Made by a program: the position numbers and the translations under genes. A stretch of 6,517 nucleotides of DNA from Comamonadaceae bacterium (lineage in GTDB: Bacteria > Pseudomonadota > Gammaproteobacteria > Burkholderiales > Burkholderiaceae_C), in assembly GCA_947454695.1 (NCBI GenBank), contig CANGMW010000145.1:1-6517 (forward strand), given 5' to 3'. Shown piece by piece: positions 1 to 6,030 of the stretch (its first letter is position 1; each line of letters opens with the position of its first letter). The notes under the pieces are model-generated. The model worked only from the letters and a program-made list of their open reading frames with translations. It searched no databases and was not told the origin of the DNA.

Positions 1-1
1 A

Positions 2-601
2 CCCGCCGTGTTGGCCATGCAGCCGCAGGCGCAACTCATCAGCTCAATAGAAGACAGTCATCCCTTGCAAGCCCAGCGCCCGGCACAGCGTTGCCTGGCA
101 GGCCAGCACTGGGTGTGGGATGGCGTGCACTTTGAGGTGCTGCACCCCCGGGCAGAACACTACGACGCAGGCCAGAAATCCAACGCCATGTCCTGTGTGC
201 TGCGTGTGCGCAATGGCCGCAGCACGGTGTTGCTGGTTGGTGACATTGAACGCCCCCAAGAGGCGCAGTTGCTGGCAGCCGATGCGCCCTTGAAAGCCGA
301 CGTGCTGCTGGTGCCCCACCACGGCAGCAAAACCTCCAGCAGCCCGCCGTTTGTGGACGCGGTGTCGCCAACCCTGGCGCTGGTGCAAGCGGGTTACCGC
401 AACCGATTCGGCCATCCGGCGCCTGTGGTGTTGGAGCGCTACGCCGAGCGCGGCATCCGCGTGGTGGATTCAGCGCACTGCGGTGCGGCGCATTGGCAAT
501 CAATGGCGCCGGATCGGGTGAGTTGCCAGCGGGAGTCGGGCCAGCGTTATTGGCAGCATCGCTTGAATAATGCCATCTCAACCCATGCCCATTCCGAATG
601 A
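2..601 (+). CDS. comEC: ComEC/Rec2 family DNA-uptake channel protein, C-terminal part (5' end outside window)
   Basis: The frame is open from the first bases of the window (position 2), so this is the tail of a longer gene; about 199 residues are visible, while full-length ComEC proteins are usually about 700-850 residues. ComEC is the inner-membrane channel that brings single-stranded DNA into the cytoplasm during natural transformation. What remains is the C-terminal metallo-beta-lactamase-like domain: a VLLVGDIE strand-and-turn with Gly-Asp at 239-244, the LVPHHGS motif with His-His at 317-322, and the RFGHP motif near 404-418. These three motifs in this order and spacing are typical of ComEC. 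The membrane-spanning competence domain and the first metal-binding motif would lie to the left of the window. The gene ends at TGA, 35 nt before the end of the convergent TPR gene. An internal GTG at 8 is not a credible start. Family assignment is firm; whether this organism is actually transformable cannot be seen. Confidence 0.92.
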   Translation, partial: PAVLAMQPQAQLISSIEDSHPLQAQRPAQRCLAGQHWVWDGVHFEVLHPRAEHYDAGQKSNAMSCVLRVRNGRSTVLLVGDIERPQEAQLLAADAPLKADVLLVPHHGSKTSSSPPFVDAVSPTLALVQAGYRNRFGHPAPVVLERYAERGIRVVDSAHCGAAHWQSMAPDRVSCQRESGQRYWQHRLNNAISTHAHSE

Positions 602-636
602 CGCAGGCAGCCAATCCACTAGGCGCTCCGTGCGTT

Positions 637-1962
637 TCAGCTGATGAGCGCATCCAATCGTTTACCAATTAGTTTGGCGTCATTGGGTGTTAACGGATTA
701 ATTTTGAGGTGCTGTCGCAATACTTCCTGGTGTGCCTTCAGTTCTTCTGTCTTTTGCTGTTCGGACAGCGACTCACCCATGCCGATCAGCGCGTAGGTTT
801 TGAACTTGGGATCGCTCAAGAATTGACGGTAAAGGCTCTCAGCGTACACAAACATTTTTTGCTGTCTGAGGGCATCGGCATAAGTTAGGTTCAGCAGTGG
901 GTGCTTGTTGAATTGACTCGCACCTGTTCGCAAGGCCTCTAAGGCTAGGGGCATATCGGATTTGGCCAGGAAAAAGCGGCCGACACTTAAGTAGGGACCC
1001 GGCACTTCGGGGCGCAGCGCCAGTACTTTGCGGTACGATTTTTCTGCTTCATCGGCTTGTTTGAGACCTTGCAAAGACTGAGCGCGCGACAGATACCCCC
1101 ACCATTTGTCGGGAGCACGACGAATTTGTTCGTCTGACAAGCGAAGGCTTTCAGAAAAATCTCCTTTTTCACGTGCGATCCAGCTCTTGGCGGACAGCAA
1201 GGGTACAAAGTCAGGATCACTGAGAGTCAGTCGATCAATATCCTTTTGCGCTTCATCCAGGCGCTTGTTCGTGATGTGTATGTAAGCCCTGAGATTGAGC
1301 GAGTATTTGTCGTCAGCCAAGTTGGCATTGCTCAGTACGATATCGATCATTCGAAGGGCATTGACCTCATCACCACTTGACCAATAGGTTGCCGCGGCAA
1401 TATGCGGATCGGTCGACTCCAGCAGTTTCATGGAGGTTCGGTGGATCACATCCTCAACTGACCCGCGCACCTTTTCATCCACCAAAACGTGGTTCTCCGG
1501 CGTTTTGCGGATCTTGATGTGGTATTCGATGCCATCCGCTTCCTTGCGAGCAGTGATTTCGCCACCGACCTTGGCCGTCACCATGCCCAGGGAGTCACGG
1601 ATATAGGATTGAACCGCTTTGACATCAACCCCCGTACCGGCAAGTTGCAGATTGCTGGTTGGCATCTGTTGATTACCCGCACCAAAAAAAGATACCCGCT
1701 CCTTGGCAGAGGCGTTGGAATTTTGGTACTTTTTGATTTCATCCAAGATGCGTAGCGTGGTGATGTCCGACTTGTAGCCTTGCTCTTCAAAGGCTGAAGG
1801 CACCTTGATCTCCTCAACCGACAGTTCGTCAGAACTGACGCCGTTGTAAACGCCAATACCTGTCACGCCAATACCAAACACGGAAGCCAAGGCGACGATG
1901 CCGTTCTTGATGCTGGCCATGAGGTCGTTGAACTTTTGGGTCCAAGTCGATGAGATGTCCAT
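637..1962 (-). CDS. Membrane-anchored tetratricopeptide-repeat (TPR) protein of unknown function
   Basis: 441 residues. A short N-terminal cytoplasmic stretch is followed by one hydrophobic segment, about residues 20-42, rich in Gly, Val and Ile, which looks like a single membrane anchor. Residues about 50-185 form a non-TPR region with short motifs: KVPSAFEEQGY near 53-63, then TGVDVKAVQSYIRDSLG near 110-126, and KVGGEI at 131-136. The C-terminal half, about 220-386, reads as roughly five consecutive TPR-like helical pairs; the clearest is 286-319, with the usual small and aromatic positions and a Pro near its end. TPRs bind proteins, so a scaffold or sensor role is likely, but no enzymatic motif is visible. 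The ATG start is well supported: AGGA (TCCT on the + strand, 1968-1971) sits 5 nt upstream. It is convergent with comEC and divergent from the exported hydrolase, with which it may share a control region. I do not recognise a named gene. Confidence 0.85.
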   Translation of the reverse strand: MDISSTWTQKFNDLMASIKNGIVALASVFGIGVTGIGVYNGVSSDELSVEEIKVPSAFEEQGYKSDITTLRILDEIKKYQNSNASAKERVSFFGAGNQQMPTSNLQLAGTGVDVKAVQSYIRDSLGMVTAKVGGEITARKEADGIEYHIKIRKTPENHVLVDEKVRGSVEDVIHRTSMKLLESTDPHIAAATYWSSGDEVNALRMIDIVLSNANLADDKYSLNLRAYIHITNKRLDEAQKDIDRLTLSDPDFVPLLSAKSWIAREKGDFSESLRLSDEQIRRAPDKWWGYLSRAQSLQGLKQADEAEKSYRKVLALRPEVPGPYLSVGRFFLAKSDMPLALEALRTGASQFNKHPLLNLTYADALRQQKMFVYAESLYRQFLSDPKFKTYALIGMGESLSEQQKTEELKAHQEVLRQHLKINPLTPNDAKLIGKRLDALIS

Positions 1963-2018
1963 AGTTGTCCTGTTCAGTGGGTATTTCTGCTTGAGTTATC
2001 GGTAGAAATCACAAATCG

Positions 2019-2034
2019 ATATGATTGATCATAT
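2019..2034. promoter_or_regulatory. Perfect 16-bp inverted repeat in a divergent intergenic region (candidate operator)
   Basis: ATATGAT-TG-ATCATAT: two perfect 7-bp arms with a 2-bp centre. It lies in the 96-bp gap between two divergent starts, 24 bp upstream of the hydrolase ATG and 56 bp upstream of the TPR-gene ATG. Its size and position suit a dimeric transcription factor that could control both genes. The repeat is AT-rich in an AT-rich gap, so chance is possible. It also contains TATGAT-like -10 sequences on both strands, but I found no convincing -35 partner. No regulator gene is next to it, so the binding protein is unknown. Confidence 0.35.
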
Positions 2035-2058
2035 AGAGTTAATTAATGAAAGCTTCTT

Positions 2059-2898
2059 ATGAAATTCTGGCTTGCTGGCATCTCGTTCCTCATCACGTGC
2101 TTGTCGGCAACGTGGGCGCAGCCGATCCCTTCGCATGCGCAAGGCTTGCAAGAAGACTTGGTGGAAGTTCAGATTGACGGCGGCACACAACGTGCTGTGA
2201 TCTCGCGGCGCGAGGGTACACCTGGTGGATCGAAATTGGTGGTGCTGCTTCCCGGATACCCCTCGGTTGTTCGCCCGGAGATGGGGAACGGGGTCATGAT
2301 GAACAGCCCCTTACTGGGCAACTTTTTGGTTCGCGCCAGGCGGCAACTCGTCACCGATCAAGTCATGACTTTGTTGGTGGATTGTCATAGCCAGATTGGG
2401 GATGTATGTAAGCCCGACTATCAAGGTTCACCAGAGCGGTACAAGCATGTGAAGGCTGTGATTGATGCCGCCAAGGCCAAGTTTCCGCAGCTCAAGCAGG
2501 TATATCTCCTCTCCACCAGTGCGGGCTCCATTTCTTCCGCATTCGTTGCCCTTTATGGCCAAGCAGAATTTGCTGGTGTCATCCACACAGCCTCTATCGA
2601 TCCTACGGCCCCTAGGTCTTACACCCAACTCAATAACTTTGACTACGCTGCGATCAAAATCCCCCAGGCATTCATTCATCACGTAGAAGACCCGTGCCCC
2701 ATCACGCAATACGGCTACATCCGAGCCGTTTCTGAAAAATACAAAGTGCCACTCGTGTCGGTTTCTGGCGGCAGCGATTTTCGCGGACCTCCTTGCATGG
2801 CGTTCACCCAGCATGGCTTCAAGGGCAAGGAAGTGCCGGTGATGAATCAGGTGCTCAAAATGCTCGACACCTTGCCTTGGGTGTCCGAGGACATCTGA
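2059..2898 (+). CDS. Exported alpha/beta-hydrolase-fold protein, substrate unknown
   Basis: 279 residues. Residues 1-20 form a signal peptide (one Lys, a hydrophobic core, then ATWA before Gln21), so the mature protein is probably periplasmic or secreted. A LITC sequence ends at Cys14, but Thr before the Cys and the very short leader make a lipoprotein unlikely. The hydrolase fold shows as a VVLLPGY strand and oxyanion region (61-67), a nucleophile elbow S-T-S-A-G with Ser154 as likely nucleophile, a probable acid at Asp211 (HHVEDPC) and a probable catalytic His252 (TQHGF). The elbow has Ser in place of the first Gly of G-x-S-x-G. Four Cys at 109, 117, 213 and 246 could form two disulfides, which fits export. 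The ATG has only a weak purine stretch, GAAAG at 2048-2052, 6 nt upstream. The gene is divergent from the TPR gene. Esterase, lipase-like or peptidase activity are all possible; I cannot choose. Confidence 0.85.
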   Translation: MKFWLAGISFLITCLSATWAQPIPSHAQGLQEDLVEVQIDGGTQRAVISRREGTPGGSKLVVLLPGYPSVVRPEMGNGVMMNSPLLGNFLVRARRQLVTDQVMTLLVDCHSQIGDVCKPDYQGSPERYKHVKAVIDAAKAKFPQLKQVYLLSTSAGSISSAFVALYGQAEFAGVIHTASIDPTAPRSYTQLNNFDYAAIKIPQAFIHHVEDPCPITQYGYIRAVSEKYKVPLVSVSGGSDFRGPPCMAFTQHGFKGKEVPVMNQVLKMLDTLPWVSEDI

Positions 2899-2899
2899 C

Positions 2900-2936
2900 G
2901 CTCTGGGAAAAATCCAGAGCCCTGTGGTCTTTTTTT
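2900..2936 (+). terminator. Candidate intrinsic terminator after the hydrolase gene
   Basis: GCTCTGG (2900-2906) pairs perfectly with CCAGAGC (2914-2920) around a 7-nt loop, starting 2 nt after the hydrolase stop codon. Seven T residues follow at 2930-2936. The T-run begins 9 nt after the stem, whereas classic Rho-independent terminators have it directly after, so efficiency is uncertain. The site lies in the 94-nt gap between two convergent genes, where a terminator is expected. On the minus strand there is no T-run after the same stem. Confidence 0.45.
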
Positions 2937-2992
2937 GTATTTCCGGCGAAGTGCAGCAGCTTTATGCCAGTGGGCCGTTCGCAAAAAAGTGT

Positions 2993-3856
2993 TTAGTCCC
3001 CTGGTTCGGTCTTAACTTTCGACATTTTTCCGAGAAATTTCTTGAACTCTTCGGCCTGCGATTTTGAGTAATCTAAGGTGTATGTACGAAGCGCTTTGGG
3101 TAAAAATTGAAGCTCACTCATGGGGACGGCGATGGCGTGCCAAGGCAGCCGAATGTCAGGTCGATTCGACAAAATAGTCCCATCAAAGCCGGCGAAAATA
3201 AATTGAGGGTGGTTGCCCGCCGGATTGACATCCTGCAATTTAATTTGTTTGTCGACTACCCAGCCGATCAAATCATGTCTGACAAAGAGCAAATTGCATT
3301 GCGTGGCTTCAACCAGTTCATAGCCTTTCGAATTAGCTAGACGAACCAGTGCTGATGCGCTCGATCCTTGCTTAACGGAAAAGTCTTTCGGCTGAACAAA
3401 GTCAAGGATATTGGGAATGGTGGGGTTGAATTCAATGCAAATGATTTTGGGTTTGTAGGCCTTGAAGCTCTCCAGCACGTAATAGTCCATACCGTCGATG
3501 TCGACAGACAAAAAGTCAAAGTCCTGGGGTATGGGTGTTTTTGCAAGTAGGTTTTCAAGGGTTTTTTCACCCTCGATGGAAACAAATTCGCAAAGTTTAT
3601 GGACGATTGCTTGAGGGAAGTTGGCTTCAAGCTGTGTGATCTTTTCGGTGTTCCCCTCGATCAGCACTGCACTGTAGTTCTCTTCTCGTATCAATCTGCA
3701 CGTGTTCGATAAGTAAACGCCATCCCAGGCACCAAACTCAACGCACCAGTTGTTGAGAGCGTGTTTTTTCGAAATTCTCGAAAGGATTTCTTGTATCAAC
3801 CCGTCCTCTCCGTTTTGAGAGTAGACATTTTTTAGAAAAGACTTTAAGGGTATCAA
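2993..3856 (-). CDS. FkbM-type SAM-dependent methyltransferase-like protein
   Basis: 287 residues beginning at TTG. The N-terminus carries YSQNGEDG (12-19), a hallmark of a FkbM-related group often found in polysaccharide gene clusters. The SAM-binding glycine-rich strand is VEFGAWDG (39-46), the following acidic strand is VLIEGN (64-69), and FLSVDIDGMDYY (115-126) and IICIEFNP (138-145) give the later strands of a Rossmann-like fold. The last 60 or so residues are a less conserved tail. The inferred role is O-methylation of a sugar in a surface glycan; substrate unknown. TTG is chosen because the next Met is at residue 123, beyond the conserved motifs, an in-frame TAA stands 24 nt upstream, and AAGGA lies 8 nt before the TTG. 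Base composition is AT-richer than comEC or mltB. It lies downstream of a glycosyltransferase on the same strand, 211 nt away, so it may have its own promoter. Confidence 0.82.
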   Translation of the reverse strand: MIPLKSFLKNVYSQNGEDGLIQEILSRISKKHALNNWCVEFGAWDGVYLSNTCRLIREENYSAVLIEGNTEKITQLEANFPQAIVHKLCEFVSIEGEKTLENLLAKTPIPQDFDFLSVDIDGMDYYVLESFKAYKPKIICIEFNPTIPNILDFVQPKDFSVKQGSSASALVRLANSKGYELVEATQCNLLFVRHDLIGWVVDKQIKLQDVNPAGNHPQFIFAGFDGTILSNRPDIRLPWHAIAVPMSELQFLPKALRTYTLDYSKSQAEEFKKFLGKMSKVKTEPGD

Positions 3857-3918
3857 GAAGGCATTCCTTTGAATGAGGTTTTACTCAAGATATTGAGAGC
3901 AACTTGTTTGTAGTTCAT
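3853..3918 (-). CDS. Possible 21-residue leader ORF overlapping the methyltransferase start
   Basis: An ATG at 3918-3916 opens a frame of 21 sense codons, MNYKQVALNILSKTSFKGMP plus Ser, ending in TGA at 3855-3853. That TGA overlaps the TTG start of the methyltransferase as TTGA, the geometry seen in translationally coupled genes. There is no good Shine-Dalgarno before the ATG. A small inverted repeat (CTCAA, 4-nt gap, TTGAG; 3884-3897) lies inside it. It could be a coupled leader peptide, the true N-terminus of the methyltransferase separated by a frameshift, or chance. No homology is recognised. Confidence 0.25.
   Translation of the reverse strand: MNYKQVALNILSKTSFKGMPS
3865..3869 (-). promoter_or_regulatory. 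Ribosome binding site that supports the TTG start of the methyltransferase
   Basis: AAGGA on the minus strand (TCCTT on the + strand), 8 nt upstream of the TTG at 3856. It is the best Shine-Dalgarno match in the region. It touches the ATG at 3864, which would give only Met-Pro-Ser and is too close to be served by it. Confidence 0.6.
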
Positions 3919-4067
3919 CTTGAAACGTGACCGTCCAAGTAATTCAATAGATTTATTTCGGCGGTATCGATTTGAGACGCGTCATCGTGACCTTCTATTT
4001 CGCCGGTGCCAGATTTGTAGGGTGCTGTCTAGCATCGTCCAACTCTGCTGCGTTTCATTTGTTTAAG

Positions 4068-4832
4068 TTAAGGAGCGGCACCACGCCTTCTGAGCAAATA
4101 CGGCAAGGGCCAAAAGTTCATTTTTTCTCTACATTCCTTCATGCCTTCTGGTGATTTCAGGTAGTCCAGTCCTGCTCTGAACTCTTCTCGCGTCTTGACG
4201 TTTTCTGGAGTTGTCTTTTTGGCGGCCAGGTAATGGAATTCGTATTGCGACCTGAAGTTGACCGTTCGTTGTGCTGTAGATTTGATGGTGATTTTTTGCG
4301 ATTTGATGTAGCTCAAAAAAACCCTGTCGCACAGAGGCCCCAATGACTTGGGCATCTTCAGCCATAGGTCGGTCAAATGGAAGGCGGATGAATGGATCAA
4401 ATAGCAGCTCGTGTCGACGTGCATCAAGCTTTCCTCATCCAGCTCGGATACGTTCAAGGGCGAGTCATCAAGGGCGAAAAAATTTCTGAACGATGTGCAA
4501 ACGGGTGCTTGGGTTTGTTCGTACAAGTTCACCAACGATTGAATGTGCCCGGGTTCAAACCAGTTGTCAGCGTCCAGATATGAAATGAAGTCATACCCTT
4601 TCACTCTCGCCCGGTTGGTGCCTATGCCTCTGGGGGTGTTGCCGTTATCTGCGTGGGAGTTGGTAAGAACAATGTGCTGTGCATTCCATTTTGCGATGTC
4701 CTCTTGGGGGTGCCCATCGGCAATCAAAATGTGATCGCAGGCCAGACTCTGACCCAGAACACTGTCGTGGGTTTGACGGAGCATGGGTAGCGGCTCCTTG
4801 TAATAGGGCGTGATGACGGCGATTTTGTACAT
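4068..4832 (-). CDS. Family-2-like (GT-A fold) glycosyltransferase
   Basis: 254 residues from ATG 4832. The N-terminal strand IAVITPYYKEP (residues 4-14) starts the nucleotide-sugar-binding domain; ADGHP (38-42) and HADNGNTPRG (60-69) follow, then the D-x-D metal and nucleotide site in SYLDADNWFEPGH (Asp87 and Asp89). DTSCYLIHSSAF (140-151) and LCDRVF (167-172) occupy the acceptor and catalytic-base region. No membrane segment is seen, so the enzyme is probably cytoplasmic, adding a sugar to a lipid-linked or LPS-type glycan; donor and acceptor are unknown. Start choice: the same frame extends to GTG 4871, whose GTGA overlaps the mltB stop by four bases and would add 13 residues. I prefer the ATG because domains of this type normally begin almost at MxIAVITPYY, but neither start has a strong Shine-Dalgarno. 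It is AT-richer than mltB, and the methyltransferase downstream suggests a shared glycan role. Confidence 0.85.
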   Translation of the reverse strand: MYKIAVITPYYKEPLPMLRQTHDSVLGQSLACDHILIADGHPQEDIAKWNAQHIVLTNSHADNGNTPRGIGTNRARVKGYDFISYLDADNWFEPGHIQSLVNLYEQTQAPVCTSFRNFFALDDSPLNVSELDEESLMHVDTSCYLIHSSAFHLTDLWLKMPKSLGPLCDRVFLSYIKSQKITIKSTAQRTVNFRSQYEFHYLAAKKTTPENVKTREEFRAGLDYLKSPEGMKECREKMNFWPLPYLLRRRGAAP

Positions 4833-4867
4833 GCGATGTTTTTTACCAAGCTGTGTTGTCCCGATTT

Positions 4868-5992
4868 TCACTCGTCTAGTTGATGAGTTTTTCTCACCGC
4901 CCGCCCCAACTCAATCACCGCCAGCGCGTAATAGCTGCTCCAGTTGTAGCGTGTCACCACATAAAAGTTTTCGGTGCCAGCCACGTAGCTCGGTTCGTTA
5001 TCGCCGTTTTTCAACTCCACCAGCGCCAGCGGGCCGGCGTGCTGTCGGGCGGTGTCTTCAAGCAGTACGCCTTTGAAGCGGAAAGTCTCCACAGGGAAGG
5101 TGGGCAGGATGTCGGGGGCCAGCAGGGCGTCGAGCTCGATCATCTCGGGGTCAAAGCGCACCGGGTAGTGGGTGGGCATGCCGGGGCGCCAGTTGTAGTT
5201 CTTGAAATAATTAGCCACCGAGCCGATGGCATCGGCCGGACTTTTGAACAGGTCGATGTGGCCATCGCCGTCAAAGTCGACCGCATGCCGTGCCCAACTT
5301 GAAGGCATGAACTGTGGCAAGCCCAGCGCCCCCGCGAAGCTACCCCGCACAGTGAGGGGGTCTATGCCGTTGAGTTTTTTGAAGCTGAGCAGGTAGCCCA
5401 GTTCCGTTTTGAAAAATGCGCTGCGTGCGGCGGCCTTGGGGTGGTTGGCCGGGAAATCAAAGGCCAGTGTGGCCAGCGCGTCAAGCGCCCGGTAGTTGCC
5501 CATCTGTTGGCCGTACAAAGTCTCCACGCCCAAAATGCCCACGATGATGTCGGGTGGCACACCGTATTGGCTTTGCGCCCGCTCTAAGGTGGCTTGATTT
5601 TTTTTCCAGAACTTGATGCCGGCGTTCACCCGCACCGGGTCAACCATACGGTTTTTGTATTGCTGCCAGTTGCGCGAGACGCTGACCTGCGAGGGGCTCA
5701 TGAAGCGCGCCACCTCGGGCAGCAAGTGCGCGCCGCCAATGGCGCGTCTTACCCACTGGCTGTCCAGACCGTGTTCGCGTGCGATGTGCTCAGCCGCCTC
5801 CAAAGCGTCAGGCCTGCTTGCATAAGCCGGGCCTGTGCGTGTCGTGCTCGCGTCAAGTCCGGCTCGCTGGTGCGAAGGGGCGCCGGCTCGGGTGTCCGCA
5901 CACAGGAGGCTCAGACACACGGCCATGCCGGCAAGCAAAACGCGCGTGTTAAGCTGATTGCCCAGTGGTAAAAGCTTGTGTGGTGCTGACAT
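4868..5992 (-). CDS. mltB: Lytic murein transglycosylase B (MltB family)
   Basis: 374 residues. It cleaves the MurNAc-GlcNAc bond of peptidoglycan, forming 1,6-anhydro-MurNAc, in the periplasm. The catalytic glutamate is Glu157 in GILGVETLYG (152-161). SFAGALGLPQFMPSSW (218-233) is the family substrate-groove motif, and DFDGDGHIDL (239-248) matches the calcium-binding EF-hand-like loop known in E. coli MltB/Slt35. AIGSVANYF (255-263) and the C-terminal NFYVVTRYNWSSYYALAV (342-359) complete the pattern. The N-terminus has a hydrophobic stretch at about 18-31, ending near DTRAGA; no canonical lipobox is seen, since the Cys at 26 and 31 are preceded by Val and Leu, so it looks like a soluble periplasmic form rather than a lipoprotein. 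The ATG start has no clear Shine-Dalgarno. The gene is GC-rich, 38 nt from the divergent deacetylase gene, and its stop overlaps a possible GTG start of the glycosyltransferase. Confidence 0.95.
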   Translation of the reverse strand: MSAPHKLLPLGNQLNTRVLLAGMAVCLSLLCADTRAGAPSHQRAGLDASTTRTGPAYASRPDALEAAEHIAREHGLDSQWVRRAIGGAHLLPEVARFMSPSQVSVSRNWQQYKNRMVDPVRVNAGIKFWKKNQATLERAQSQYGVPPDIIVGILGVETLYGQQMGNYRALDALATLAFDFPANHPKAAARSAFFKTELGYLLSFKKLNGIDPLTVRGSFAGALGLPQFMPSSWARHAVDFDGDGHIDLFKSPADAIGSVANYFKNYNWRPGMPTHYPVRFDPEMIELDALLAPDILPTFPVETFRFKGVLLEDTARQHAGPLALVELKNGDNEPSYVAGTENFYVVTRYNWSSYYALAVIELGRAVRKTHQLDE

Positions 5993-6019
5993 GGCACAAC
6001 ATTAACCGAATTTCAAGCC

Positions 6020-6023
6020 GGGA
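6020..6023 (+). promoter_or_regulatory. Ribosome binding site that supports the GTG start of the deacetylase-family gene
   Basis: GGGA, 7 nt upstream of the GTG at 6031. It lies in the 38-nt gap between the divergent mltB and deacetylase-family starts, which must also hold, or overlap with, both promoters. No clear -35/-10 pair was found there. Confidence 0.45.
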
Positions 6024-6030
6024 TTGCAAC

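Noticed and set aside
623..651. Inverted repeat GCGCTC ... GAGCGC between the convergent comEC and TPR genes, as a possible terminator
   Set aside because: The stem is only 6 bp with a 17-nt loop, overlaps the TPR coding end, and has no T-run on either strand.
39..668. Long minus-strand open frames opposite comEC
   Set aside because: They are antisense shadows in GC-rich coding sequence with low-complexity Ala/Pro/Arg-rich translations and no recognisable motifs.
1991..2025. TTGAGT (1991-1996) and TATGAT (2020-2025) as a promoter for the hydrolase gene
   Set aside because: The spacer is 23 bp, too long for a sigma-70 promoter; no better -35 partner was found at 16-18 bp.
4014..4042. Minus-strand promoter-like pair TTGGAC, 17 nt, TACAAA upstream of the methyltransferase
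   Set aside because: Spacing is ideal but the -35 matches consensus at only three positions and the -10 at four; it would leave a leader of about 150 nt. Not strong enough to call.
3972..4154. 60-residue plus-strand open frame spanning the gap between the methyltransferase and glycosyltransferase
   Set aside because: It starts at TTG without a convincing ribosome site, runs into the antisense of the glycosyltransferase, and shows no motif.
67..5331. 15-base identical string GCAAGCCCAGCGCCC in comEC (67-81) and in the mltB region (5317-5331)
   Set aside because: Both copies lie within conserved coding sequence in GC-rich DNA, no extension beyond 15 bases, no other copy noticed; likely chance.
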